Shown piece by piece: positions 26,301 to 32,682 of a stretch of DNA of 64,000 bases. The notes below the pieces were generated by a model. It made no database searches, was not told where the DNA came from, and was given only the letters and a program-made list of their open reading frames with translations. The DNA lies in the NCBI GenBank assembly GCA_947579605.1, contig OX388329.1, forward strand, positions 1,265,153 through 1,329,152. Direction: 5' to 3'. Position 1 is the first letter of the stretch, and each line of letters starts with the position of its first letter. Origin of the DNA: Athripsodes cinereus (taxonomy: Eukaryota > Arthropoda > Insecta > Trichoptera > Leptoceridae). The position numbers and the translations under genes are program-made.

Positions 26301-29300
26301 ATCAGTCCTCTGCTAACACCTTTCACCTGGTCGCCTTATCTTCTTTGCATTGCCACTTATCTCTCCACATTCCTCCTTCCTGTCGTCGATCTCCAATTCA
26401 TCAGTTTGTGGCTCCGTTTAAGGTTTTGTCTACGGTTAACGTGTTTTCCATTTCAACTTTTCAATAAATTTGCTGATATCAAAGACTTAGTGCGCCTTCG
26501 TATCTCCTCATCAATATGATCTCTCCAAGTGATTCACATTTTTTCGCATCATTTCTTTTGTAAAATCTTAAGTCTCACTGGTATGTCTTTGGGCAACCTC
26601 TAGGGCTGGACGGGCAAAACCATCACGTGTGGAATATTTTGACTTCATTCCTTCGAGCTGAGAAAAGCAGTATCAGTTTAGCAAAGAAGTATGCTTCCCA
26701 TCCAAATGCTTTTACTTATATTGCCACGGAGAGAACGACCTACTTGTTTATTACATATTTTGGGAAATGCCATGACTGTATGAATTATATTTGTTGTCAT
26801 AACCCGTATTACCTATCCACAAACTTGTAGAACCCAACAAGGCAAACACTTCCAAATTCGCAGTCAGGAGCTTCAGCGTTGCGGAGCCAACTGTCCGGAA
26901 CCGATTACCAGCGGATTTAAGACAGAACCAACCCATTGCGAAATTGAGGAGTAAGCTGAAAATATTGCTTTTCAAGAAAAGTCATGGCGCCTTTGAGATG
27001 ATCACGGATCATTTCACGGCGCCAAATACAAATTGTCTATATTATTATTATTTCCTGCCTATGAATGTACCTGTTTGTAAATAATCATTATTAAGATGAA
27101 GTGAATATAGATGAGATTAATGTGTGCAAATTCATTCAATGTCAATGTTCTGAAAGTCAGTGTCAATGTGCTGGGGTTATTGTGCGAAGAGGTCAATATT
27201 CTTGAAATGCGGAATCCCGAGTTCACAATACACATTATACGTACCTACGTATAAAATAAAGGGATTTTTAACATGACAGGAAATATTGTACAAGGATATA
27301 AATTTCTCAATAATATTATCAAAATGCATGTTGTGTTATTTTAATGTCAATTTATTCTAATAATTTATTATTGTGATGAAAAAAACCTTTTTGGAACGAC
27401 AGTCATATTTTTATAATTTTAAAATATAATACCTTACTCTTTGGGATCTCTTGCAGATAATGGGGCTTTCACTGATTTTATTTGTTTTTTTATATGAGAG
27501 ATTCATCATCATCATTTGAGTTATGAACCTTGGCCTCCTCCAACATTCGCCTCCATCTCCCTATATCTTGGCATGTACTTTTCCAATCCCTAATGCCAAT
27601 GATGTCTACATCCCTCTGTACCCCATCCATCCAACGGTATTTGGGTCTACCAACGCAGAGTCTACGTTGTGGTCTTGTTTGAAGGAATTTCTTTGACACT
27701 CTTTCCTCACTCATTCTTTACCATTCCAGCCCATCTCAGTCTGAAGATTACTATGTTTAATTTATATATTTACAAAATCGTGTTAACTCTTTTCTTAGGA
27801 GATATTCGAACGTCCTGTAAAATATCCCATAATATGAGTTTAAAACCTACATCTTCAATTCCGCGATGAGACATGTCCCCCGTACCAAATTTCTTAGTTT
27901 TTAATTGGCAAGAGTCCAAAAACGCCTGTCATTTGCAACATTCCTTCTTTCATTTGATAAAAGGCTGTCTTCATTATTCTTTCATCGTCCATTCGCTCAA
28001 TATGTCCAATTACAATAATAAATTTAAAACATGTAGTAATAACAACAAAATTGACGATGTATTGTAGTTTTTAATATTCCAACAGGAAAAAAGACATAAT
28101 ATAAGTAACATTTTCCTCAGCGCGTAATTTGTATGTGGGTGTTGTGTTTTGCAAACAAACATTTACATAGTATTTGAATAAATTTGTATGAAATTATTGT
28201 AAAATAAAACATTTCTTTATTATCAGTAAGTAAATGTAATCTCAATGAAAAACGCATGATATTTAAACCTGACTAAATATACACGTCTAAAGTAATTACC
28301 GATATAATGATAAACTTTAATTAGAAAATAATTCGTTGTCTCTGATTAAATCAAAATCTTAGTCACAAATTGTTCATAGTGAACCTAAATTTTTTTCAGA
28401 AAAACACGTTTTTTTGTTTCATATTATTTTTGTATTTATCAAATGACTATTGTTGTTGTTTTATGATCAGTATGTGACAGAAACATTTGTCAAACAAAGA
28501 AACAAAAACTTAGTCGGGCATAAAGACAGAGTAATGGCATTTTAGATTAATTATATAGTGCAACCTGGGATATTGAAAGATGGAAAGTGACCGGGGCTAG
28601 AGTCAACGCTGCACTTCGACCCATTGTCAACAATGTCAATGTGTCGAACATGGCAAAAATGCTGGTGCACAATACCATTCTGGTACCATCATAGGTATGC
28701 AAGTGAAACATGGGCGTGGTTGAAGAAGGATGAAAGTGAAATAAATGCAGTGATGATGCGTTCCCTGAGAAGAATGGTTACTGAATGAATGTTAATCAAG
28801 CAGTATAATAGAGAACAAACAAAAACAGTCGCAATAATCAAAAATCACAAGCAAAAAACACAGTTTTATATAAACTAAGATTAATAAATTAATTAATAAG
28901 CAACAGTCAATAAAATAAATTATGCAAAACAGAAGAAGTCAATGGAAAACAATAGGTCTACGGTAAATAAATTACATTAATTATGTCAATACTAACAAAC
29001 ATGAATATGTCAATAATATGATAAATTGGCAATAGAAACATTCTTATTTCGTTCTTTTTTACGGTGATGCATTATGCTTAATAGTTTTAATAAGGTATGT
29101 AAATATAAGTAGGTTAATCAATACTTTATATCTTACACTATTTTATAGTCATTTTTTAATTTATAGAGTTGATATTATAACCTTAGTGACAAATAAAATA
29201 TATAATGAATTATAATATGTTTGATCAATAACATTTCGTCATAAATCAGAACAACAAACAATAATAAACCAACACAAATAATATCAAATTATACTTGTTG

Positions 29301-32300
29301 GAGACCATCAAACCTCGTCATGATTATCTATGGTAAAAATAAAATTGATTAGATATTTATATCAAATAGTACGCCAAACTCATAATAATGTATATTATCA
29401 TCTTATTTTTTTAAGATGTATCTGTGTTCTTTGTTAAACACCCAAATACAACCTTATACACCTTTCACAGTAAGTTAAAAGTTTGTGTCGTGAAAGGTGA
29501 GTTTACTAGCACTTGGGATCGAACCGCGAACCGAAACTCTACCTCCAGGCTACCGACGAAGGACGTTATTTGTAAATATAACAAAACAATCTAAGTTATC
29601 CTCCCCAAAACACAAGCTATGTTCATATTATGTCTAACATAATTATGTAGGTATATTGTATATGTACTTATATAGAATTTAACAAATAAATAAAATGGAA
29701 TTACTAAAGTCACAAGATTTTCTAAAAAAAAGTAAGTAATCTACTGTCCACTCCGCACATCTCATTGCTTTCACCACTATTAAATCAATCACAGGCCTAT
29801 TTTGGTCTGTTGACCTCACATACATATTTCAAAATTACATAGGTATTTGTAAAAAAATATGGACTGCCTCAAGGGTCATATTTATGCCCTGTATTATTTT
29901 TTTAAAAAAAGATTCACACACGTACATATATACCAAAACTATCACAATACCATGTATAGAAACTAAGATAATAATATAATCACAATACAAAATAATTATA
30001 CAAACCATAATCAGTAGTATCTATTAGTGACAATAACATGCAAATACTGAACATTAGTTTAGTGTTAATGTCACAGAACCGGTGTATCAACTTTATTCTA
30101 TTACCCACCATCGCTATTCATAAAAATAATAATATTATAACACCTATAATAATGTTTGTACTACTTATTATTATTACTATTTATTTATTTGTCTGCGATC
30201 ATCTCACATTATAATCTGTACACCTAGTATATAATATATCCACCTCAATATACTTACTTACATTATAATAATATATTAGCCATATTGTGTAGGATAATAT
30301 CTTACCATTAATATTATGACATATTATATAATTCTATATTAATTTCATTGTTGTGGTAAAGTTTACCAGAATTCTTGTCGCGGCGGAATTTTATATACAT
30401 ACTGTTATATAAATATGTATTATGTCATTATTGTATTAATAATCAATGATAATTATTAAATTATTTACTTTAGCTGACCCGGCAAACGTTGTTTTCCATA
30501 ATCTACATTATTTCTAGATTACTAATATTGCTATTAAAAAATAGGGGTTAATGGAAGAAAGGTGAAAATTAAGGGCTGTATGTATTTTTTAATGCCTCAC
30601 CACAAAAAAATAAAAATAAAAAAAATGTCCCAAAAATAAAAAAATAAAAAAGGGGTAGACCACCCTTAACTTTTAGGGGTATGAAAAATAGATGTTGGCC
30701 GATTCTCAGACCTACCCGATAAGCATACATAATTTCATCAAAATCGGTCCGGCCGTTTCGGAGGAGTATGATGACAACCATCGTGTTCCGAGAATTTTAT
30801 ATATTAGATTATTTCATTAAATTCAAATGTGCCGTTAAGTCTTGGGTTATGAAAGCAACTCATCAATAAACTTATTAAATCTTACGATGATAGACTATAC
30901 CTAGTGATAAAAAGATTATTAAAAAACGCATGCGAATCCCAAATATGTAATATATACTTATATTTTTTTATGAATATATATTTAATTTATTTCTTTATCC
31001 TCTTTCACAGAATACTGGATCACCTTTGGCTGGAGATAGAAGAGTTCAATTCAATATGTTTTTAAGAAGAATTCCAGGAATGAAATCCACTGACAAGCTC
31101 AACACAACTCTCTTTCCAATCGTATGGGTTGAAGAGGTATGTATTTTTATTATAAATAAAAATACAATAACTAAGATTAAATCGCAAAAAATGCAATTCA
31201 TGGTTTTATAAAATATGTGTCAATAAAAAGGTTTTACACTCTTTCCTGTAAGACTTCAAGCGTTCTGTTAAAGGCAAATGTTCGCAAAACATCACTTGTA
31301 AGACATGTTACATTATTTAATTCAGTGATGAGATTTATTTAATTATTAAAACATCATACGACTTATTAGTCTATTATTACTCTATTGAGTTGAATTCGTG
31401 TAAGAGTGCCCCGCTCATAGGTAAATGATTACTAACACATCCTTCACTAATGAGTATGCTACACACACCACACAATGCACCAGCCAATCACAGCGATGCT
31501 ACTCGGTTACTAATACAATCACCTGTTCTGTAATACACATTACCTGTGATTGTGTGCGTAGCGGTGCTAGGGTATTTTTAAAGCGATTCAAGTCTAACTA
31601 GCCTTTAACAAAATTATTACAAAAAATAAATGGACATTTTATAGAACACATAAAACTCTATCCATCATAGAATCAATAATGAAAATGAAAGATCAAATTC
31701 AAATAAATACAAATAAACAAACAATTTATCACCACAGAATGTTCGTTGCCTCAATCAAGGCAAAAAATTTCCTGTAGGACAGAGAAAATATGTCACAGTT
31801 CTGAATCAATAAATTAAACCAACCGAGATGTCTTTTTGGTTTTGTCGTTTCCGCGTTGCGCTCAAATCAATAAAAAAAAAAGTAAATAAACATATTTGAT
31901 ATCAATAAAACACTGTTTTACTTTTCACTATTGATTTATTTATACTCAAGCGCTTTCGTCAAGTTAGCTTGACATTTTCAAGAGAACTAATTACAAGAAA
32001 TTTTTTTCTTAAAGTCACATGCAACAACAATATTTTTTATATGTAGGTACTTAAAAACAGAAAAGAAGGGGTAAGGAAGTAGGAGTAGTTACGACAATGG
32101 TGGATGAACCATTGGTTCCAACAATGGTGATGGATGGGGTATTTGAATAATTACAATATTTTTAATATTTCTATGTATTTCCAATGTTTCCAAAGCAATT
32201 AATTTTCTATACCGGTTTTCTGAATGTAGGACCCTTACACTATTCACATCAAAATTATTGCGATTATGACTAATGCAATGATCCGCCATCTCCGAACAAT

Positions 32301-32682
32301 CAGATAAACCCCTAAGTGCTCTGGAATGTTCTTTGATGCGAGTGTCTATCGATCGACTGGTCTGTCCGACATATTTGGCATCACAATCATTGCAATCAAT
32401 ACAATAGACACCGCTGCCATTAATTATATTGTTACGGTCCTTATTATTAAAAACTAGTTTGCTTCAAAGTAAATATTCTAAACATAAACCATGACTCTTT
32501 TGTTTCAGGGTATTCGACTTGGAGATGATATGATTGATTTATTAAATGACCAACTATTCCATCCTCTGATGATTGTGGATGCGGTGAGATGGACTTTAAT
32601 TGGAGTCGGAATTGTGATGCTTGTCATCGGAGTTATTTCGTTTATAATAACAATGAGAAAAAGATCACACACTACTGTTTAA
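5199..32682 (+). CDS. CD36-family (class B scavenger receptor / SNMP-like) protein 1, nine coding exons
   Basis: Coding exons join 5199-5312, 6343-6500, 7020-7161, 8425-8682, 9396-9625, 11133-11329, 19986-20104, 31011-31136 and 32509-32682. They total 1518 nt (505 aa), typical for the family. The protein has a four-residue cytoplasmic start, a membrane helix at about residues 5-28, a large extracellular loop and a second helix at about 475-496 before a short basic tail (MRKRSHTTV). Family marks are LPFPVKFKVYLWEV, GPYVY, PLTEDDE and FPIVWVEEG. Six cysteines (270, 300, 339, 341, 354, 365) fit the CD36 disulfide set; an extra pair sits at 185 and 196. CD36 proteins bind lipids, lipoproteins or pheromone-like ligands. 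Which subgroup this belongs to (SNMP, croquemort or other SR-B) cannot be settled by eye. A poly(A) signal lies at 32742-32747. Intron 6 contains the lysozyme gene. Confidence 0.93.
5355..5620 (+). mobile_element. LINE 3' end in CD36-1 intron 1
   Basis: Reading from about 5370 gives DRVLYYAGPKLWNNLPL...FRRGLKT and a stop near 5490. This is the 'WNxLP ... F+..LK' tail of CR1/Jockey-type reverse transcriptases. A and T-rich 3' sequence follows. Confidence 0.6.
6343..6500 (+). CDS. CD36 gene 1 exon 2 (near-identical to gene 2 exon 2)
   Basis: Encodes TVKLENGTDQFERWETLPFP... to GPYVY, ending in phase 2. It differs from gene 2 exon 2 (36769-36926) at only six of 158 positions, giving three amino-acid changes. 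The flanking exons of the two genes are far more diverged. See the gene-conversion finding. Confidence 0.94.
6553..6980. mobile_element. hAT-type MITE filling CD36-1 intron 2
   Basis: The ends are cagtggttcttaacc and ggttaagaaccactg, perfect complements. The flanks ctttattt (6545-6552) and ctttatta (6981-6988) are a 7/8 target duplication. Same termini as the element at 3883-4176 but a different interior. Removing it and one duplication leaves an intron of 83 nt, close to the 79 nt of the paralogous intron in gene 2. Confidence 0.85.
7020..7161 (+). CDS. CD36 gene 1 exon 3
   Basis: The first base completes the split codon of exon 2. It encodes QFPKKVNIEKEGSNLTYRQI... ending in TEDDEITIFNLPYH, phase 0. 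It includes the conserved PLTEDDE stretch. The acceptor is only 39 nt downstream of the hAT MITE. Confidence 0.92.
7210..7345 (+). pseudogene. U1 snRNA pseudogene, 3'-truncated
   Basis: About 135 bp match U1 snRNA from its first base: atacttatctggcg at the 5' end (normal U1 has acttacctg), gtgatca, the ccattgcactccgg loop, gctgacccctgcgatt and an Sm-like aattttttaa. The 3' stem-loop after the Sm site is missing; T-rich sequence and a reversed SINE follow. No proximal sequence element was seen upstream. It lies 48 nt downstream of the exon 3 donor of CD36-1, in sense. A retrocopy is the simplest reading. Confidence 0.8.
7378..7526 (-). mobile_element. tRNA-related SINE, family 2
   Basis: On the minus strand it has a tRNA-like head with ggttcgataccaggtgccgg (B-box-like), then cacgacacaagcttttagc and a tail ending near aaggttgtatttgggtt. 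Further copies are at 29438-29563 (minus) and 47399-47550 (plus). Confidence 0.65.
8270..8345 (-). repeat. Repeat fragment shared with the intron of CD36 gene 2
   Basis: The minus strand reads LHNQQIVQTP in translation. A related piece at 38455-38530 reads HLHNQQIVPTP, minus strand. Both lie in introns of the two CD36 paralogues but in different introns (3 and 5), so two insertions of one element are likelier than common descent. Confidence 0.4.
8425..8682 (+). CDS. CD36 gene 1 exon 4
   Basis: Encodes 86 residues from AIIQSAYALSPILVG to SPNGTIFFSLFNH, phase 0 at both ends. It includes QGVFLKTKV and the cysteine pair 185/196. The gene 2 counterpart is five codons shorter. Confidence 0.92.
9396..9625 (+). 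CDS. CD36 gene 1 exon 5
   Basis: Encodes KNNTDTIKFKIDSGES... to YMHIFSTDICR, phase 2 at the donor. It contains Cys270 and Cys300 and the GTDGNAYPPF motif, typical of the extracellular core of CD36 proteins. Confidence 0.92.
10150..10560 (-). mobile_element. LINE 3' end (CR1/Jockey-like), intron 5 of CD36-1
   Basis: Minus-strand translation gives FLVHGARCWNILPSRIR followed by a phenylalanine-rich stretch, the tail of a reverse transcriptase. The 3' end lies at an A-run (10146-10158 on the plus strand). The start of the 3' tail sequence recurs near 54840 and 60260. Confidence 0.6.
10820..11045. repeat. Dispersed repeat (family with accatcacggcatatcccac)
   Basis: Begins accatcacggcatatcccac and ends near gggtgctccacggg. 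A nearly identical copy at 51650-52160 is split by an insertion. Diverged copies are at 39160-39200, 39715-39850, 44150-44330 and 63880-63975. The minus strand stays open in two copies (LDFILARRGQFACFLHAADL), but no known protein was recognised. Confidence 0.55.
11133..11329 (+). CDS. CD36 gene 1 exon 6
   Basis: Encodes TVTVHYAGKESYMGIKGLLY... to QELYNCF, phase 1 at the donor. It carries four of the six core cysteines (339, 341, 354, 365) and the conserved GCLKKGA motif. Confidence 0.93.
11959..11963 (+). promoter_or_regulatory. Possible arthropod initiator (TCAGT) upstream of the lysozyme gene
   Basis: A tcagt motif lies 31 nt before the lysozyme ATG and just after an unusually GC-rich patch (about 11876-11945). 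It matches the arthropod initiator consensus. No TATA box stands at the usual distance upstream. Weak evidence on its own. Confidence 0.25.
11994..13277 (+). CDS. Secreted c-type lysozyme with long Ser/Thr-rich C-terminal tail, intronless, nested in CD36-1 intron 6
   Basis: A single 427-aa frame. Residues 1-18 form a signal peptide (cleavage likely after VYVQA). Residues 19-148 are a complete c-type lysozyme domain with all eight cysteines (24, 46, 81, 91, 95, 109, 135, 148). The catalytic pair is Glu51 in WVCIAYHES and Asp69 in SQDHGILQI, so muramidase activity is expected. From about 165 to the end the chain is rich in Ser, Thr and Pro with many Thr runs. This suggests a heavily O-glycosylated mucin-like stalk, with no terminal membrane helix. 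Ordinary insect lysozymes stop after the domain (~120-140 aa). Lepidopteran lysozymes known to me have introns, so the intronless state and the position inside another gene suggest an origin by retrocopying. A poly(A) signal is at 13561-13566. Confidence 0.94.
   Translation: MNVFTFILNVCCVVYVQAKIYERCELARELSKLYGKPIHDVATWVCIAYHESRFDTSAVGNLNWDQSQDHGILQISELYWCGNDGRPGGACYLTCDSLRDDDIKNDVECAKMIYNEHQRLSGDGYNAWAVYHVHCDGKHNVKKYIAGCEGRQDETVPFVLNTSTEFPYSKIDNIDSLLPITTQASSPSTETTSVPSTTTKPTVKIYLPDLTTRHGTSVHFNRIPSTYTRAHPINTVFTPTTMSSITLSPTERPSSTQKYKPFKIFENTKPSTNLPQISVNKNTIFPPRNFINNFEGGNQGKGKMSSFNDQSKVTTSSTTARSYFKSTTTAHDKANKIGSLFTEAPSKLSITAGSYRANGPNSLLNNQPSRRSGLIPSTTITTTRKPLQTTSSPYYSKPSSSLYSSVFAINSKRNFTSFDPNNIFRYY
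13278..14600. other. Lysozyme 3' UTR and AT-rich intron sequence, no gene seen
   Basis: Contains the lysozyme 3' end with aataaa at 13561-13566. The remainder is low-complexity AT-rich DNA with lepidopteran-style tacctacc runs. No coding exon or mobile-element termini were recognised. Confidence 0.4.
14608..15215. mobile_element. Two LINE C-terminal fragments in opposite orientation
   Basis: From 14950 the plus strand reads RRWSWLGHVLRMPNDSWPKR... GRPSFIIHRSYNNDTRAQGL with later stops, ending LVSTLCSREER near 15195. From 14790 down to 14608 the minus strand reads RSYDNINLPIKVLRMAWKELTQ, the same family. A better copy of the family is at 55959-56570 (minus). The tail-to-head arrangement points to two insertions. 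Confidence 0.65.
15216..16890. other. AT-rich intron sequence with LINE-tail-like hairpin, no gene seen
   Basis: The only structures noted are an 8-9-bp stem hairpin at about 16048-16082 (attgcccca and its complement) and a weakly shared stretch at 16195-16240 resembling 19078-19125 (gagcagcgctcgtg-type). Both look like 3' ends of retroelements. No exon was found. Confidence 0.35.
16895..17115 (+). repeat. Dispersed repeat, inverted partner at 28445-28690
   Basis: The blocks gttcgacacattgacattg, tatataattaatctaaaatg and gacaaatgtttctgtca all recur in reverse complement at 28445-28690. A shorter relative lies at 17385-17460. It is non-coding; probably a non-autonomous transposon. Confidence 0.55.
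17127..17273. mobile_element. Short foldback element
   Basis: The left end tagacaaaccgt ... cgatcgactac is mirrored at the right end as gtagtcgatcga ... acggtttgtcta. It is ~147 bp with no coding capacity, inserted next to the repeat at 16895-17115. Confidence 0.55.
17995..18235 (+). mobile_element. LINE 3' end
   Basis: Reads YRMTSFGDGALSVVDSRCW, then PLGLREEANGEDFRMKLKHTF, the reverse-transcriptase tail of a CR1/Jockey-type LINE with the usual 'LWNSLP' decayed. A reverse-oriented copy of the same family is at 22030-22240. Confidence 0.65.
18308..18526 (-). mobile_element. tRNA-derived SINE, family 1, minus-strand copy
   Basis: On the minus strand it begins ggcagtcggtgtgccgcgga, has the B box gggttcgattc, then gaatgaccttttt, cctgggtctgggtgtta and tgtttagtgcattgtat. 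It matches the plus-strand copy at 24258-24545 along its length. Confidence 0.75.
19495..19975 (+). mobile_element. LINE 3' end (L2/CR1-like)
   Basis: Translation from about 19560 gives ARFWNDLPASHIVSQSLNVF and a stop near 19690. A 3' UTR follows with gtggtcagatgaaagaaatcac. A second copy of the family is at 34430-34990. It sits directly upstream of CD36-1 exon 7. Confidence 0.6.
19986..20104 (+). CDS. CD36 gene 1 exon 7
   Basis: Encodes SHMVLTHPHFMWADKEYQDG... MSPDPKKHEIFILVEP, phase 0 at the donor. It matches the conserved 'HP+F..AD..Y...V.G..P...KH' block of CD36 proteins. It follows an 8.7-kb intron holding the lysozyme gene. Confidence 0.93.
20485..21155. mobile_element. Foldback MITE, family B, split by an inserted retroelement tail
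   Basis: The left arm (20485-20634: gggttactcttgac, cacgatcttaat) and right arm (about 21101-21155: agattaagattgtgtcaaga, agccctgc) correspond to the intact copy at 34206-34418. The ~465 bp between them starts with a tttattttattttatttatt run, i.e. the tail of a minus-strand retroelement, and ends near a run of G. So one element is nested in another. Confidence 0.65.
21525..21700 (-). mobile_element. LINE C-terminal fragment
   Basis: Shares catccattggattggtctgc, cttctccattc and tcagttggtccatata with the better copy at 35690-35945. On the minus strand this is the tail of a LINE ORF. Confidence 0.5.
22030..22240 (-). mobile_element. LINE 3' end, same family as 17995-18235
   Basis: On the minus strand it reads fgDrAFSVAGPRcRNkLPLC then a Glu/Val-rich end, from cattgcaaaacgggctttgg down to the gcgccctt tail near 22068. 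It is decayed but collinear with the plus-strand copy. Confidence 0.55.
22335..22508. repeat. Perfectly nested inverted repeat, possible Penelope terminal arm
   Basis: The arms share atgtaaataaaaaacaaaaa, gtactttaattcactgacca and ggtttcg; the centre is a smaller palindrome, cgacatgtcatg with complement. The sequence gtcgaaacctggtc resembles the 3' core (GAAA, stem III, UC) of Penelope hammerhead ribozymes, but no CTGATGA core is present. Treated as a decayed arm pair. Confidence 0.4.
22787..23275 (+). mobile_element. LINE 3' end with (AAAT)n tail
   Basis: Reads FYERAFGVVGPVTWNRLPVP, then LRDNQTVASFRSKLKATRL and a stop at 22985-22987. About 260 bp of 3' UTR leads to a taaa/aaat repeat at 23250-23272. 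This is a clear 5'-truncated non-LTR insertion. Confidence 0.7.
23840..24185 (-). mobile_element. LINE 3' end, family with 'cacttgggatacggcgtgag'
   Basis: The minus strand carries the decayed equivalent of the plus-strand copies at 61360-61710 and 52740-53065, starting from the cgccgaatctcaaagtgggg end near 23832. Coding potential is lost. Confidence 0.45.
24258..24545 (+). mobile_element. tRNA-derived SINE, family 1, plus-strand copy
   Basis: The head has an A-box-like ggcgcggaggctaacg and B box gggttcgattcc at 24309-24320. The tRNA-unrelated body contains gaatgacctttttcag, gtcctgggtctgggtgtta and tagtgcattgtatatgtg. The cloverleaf is imperfect, so it is not a functional tRNA gene. Confidence 0.78.
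25490..25612 (+). mobile_element. LINE tail with (AAAT)n end
   Basis: A (gtt)n run, then aaaggctcacgccgtgtaag and aataaataaataaataaat. This is the 3' UTR and tail of a non-LTR element; the coding part is not recognisable upstream. Confidence 0.45.
25613..26822. other. AT-rich intron sequence with a decayed minus-strand LINE piece
   Basis: At 26215-26600 the minus strand resembles the end of a LINE (the ccactgttggatgtaggga type motif near 26260 is common in such tails). No exon or complete element was found in the rest. Confidence 0.3.
26823..27060 (+). mobile_element. LINE 3' end
   Basis: Reads NKANTSKFAVRSFSVAEPTV then RNRLPADLRQNQPIAKLRSK. The same family as 22787-23275, recognised by the 'WNxLP..LR.N..I..FRSKLK' pattern. 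The end gcgcctttgagatgatcacg corresponds to its stop region. Confidence 0.65.
27490..27714 (-). mobile_element. LINE C-terminal fragment (RTE-like)
   Basis: A 74-residue minus-strand frame, GRPKYRWMDGVQRDVDIIG... RWRRMLEEAKVH, is the conserved C-terminal tail seen in many insect LINE polyproteins. It ends NSNDDDESLI at the element's terminal tcatcatcatcatttg. Confidence 0.75.
28445..28690 (-). repeat. Dispersed repeat, inverted partner of 16895-17115
   Basis: This is the reverse complement of the blocks listed for the partner, with moderate divergence. The adjacent 28690-28780 (YASETWAWLKKDE on +) is a LINE fragment. Confidence 0.5.
28780..29437. other. AT-rich intron sequence, nothing recognised
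   Basis: No open frame, repeat family or structure beyond AT-rich simple sequence could be supported here. Confidence 0.35.
29438..29563 (-). mobile_element. tRNA-related SINE, family 2
   Basis: It repeats the body of the copy at 7378-7526 (acccaaatacaaccttatac, acacctttcacagtaag, ctacctccaggctaccgacg) with a small deletion in the head. Confidence 0.6.
29564..30474. other. AT-rich intron sequence, nothing recognised
   Basis: No exon, RNA gene or repeat termini were seen. It contains short (TTA/TAA)-rich tracts. Confidence 0.35.
30475..30810. repeat. Widespread insect repeat ending in gttccgagaattttatatat
   Basis: Begins agctgacccggcaaacgttg and ends with cggtccggccgtttcggagg, then a terminal tatattaga. 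This sequence combination is common in arthropod genomes. I believe it is a non-autonomous DNA transposon, but the class is not certain. The A-rich centre is low complexity. Confidence 0.5.
31011..31136 (+). CDS. CD36 gene 1 exon 8
   Basis: Forty-two codons, NTGSPLAGDRRVQFNMFLRR... TTLFPIVWVEE, phase 0 at both ends. It matches 'NTG.P+...+R+Q.N...... +FP+.WxEE', a hallmark of the family. Confidence 0.93.
31940..32463 (-). mobile_element. 5'-truncated Penelope-like element with GIY-YIG domain and decayed hammerhead
   Basis: The minus strand from 32463 reads NNIINGSGVYCIDCNDCDAK then YVGQTSRSIDTRIKEHSRAL, the GIY-YIG endonuclease signature of Penelope elements. It continues to a stop at 32089. 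Downstream (plus 31950-31981) the minus strand has a hairpin gtcaagctaacttgac followed by gaaagcgc, preceded by ttgaaaa in place of CTGANGA. This fits a hammerhead ribozyme that has lost core bases. It ends 45 nt before CD36-1 exon 9. Confidence 0.75.
32509..32682 (+). CDS. CD36 gene 1 exon 9 (second membrane helix, stop)
   Basis: Fifty-seven residues from GIRLGDDMIDLLNDQLF through a hydrophobic helix (WTLIGVGIVMLVIGVISFII) to the basic tail and TAA at 32680-32682. The aataaa at 32742-32747 is the likely poly(A) signal. Confidence 0.93.
   Translation, partial: GIRLGDDMIDLLNDQLFHPLMIVDAVRWTLIGVGIVMLVIGVISFIITMRKRSHTTV

Noticed and set aside
30569..30781. A minus-strand protein with a phenylalanine-rich helix
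   Set aside because: Lies wholly in the widespread repeat at 30475-30810; the hydrophobic part comes from an A-rich tract.
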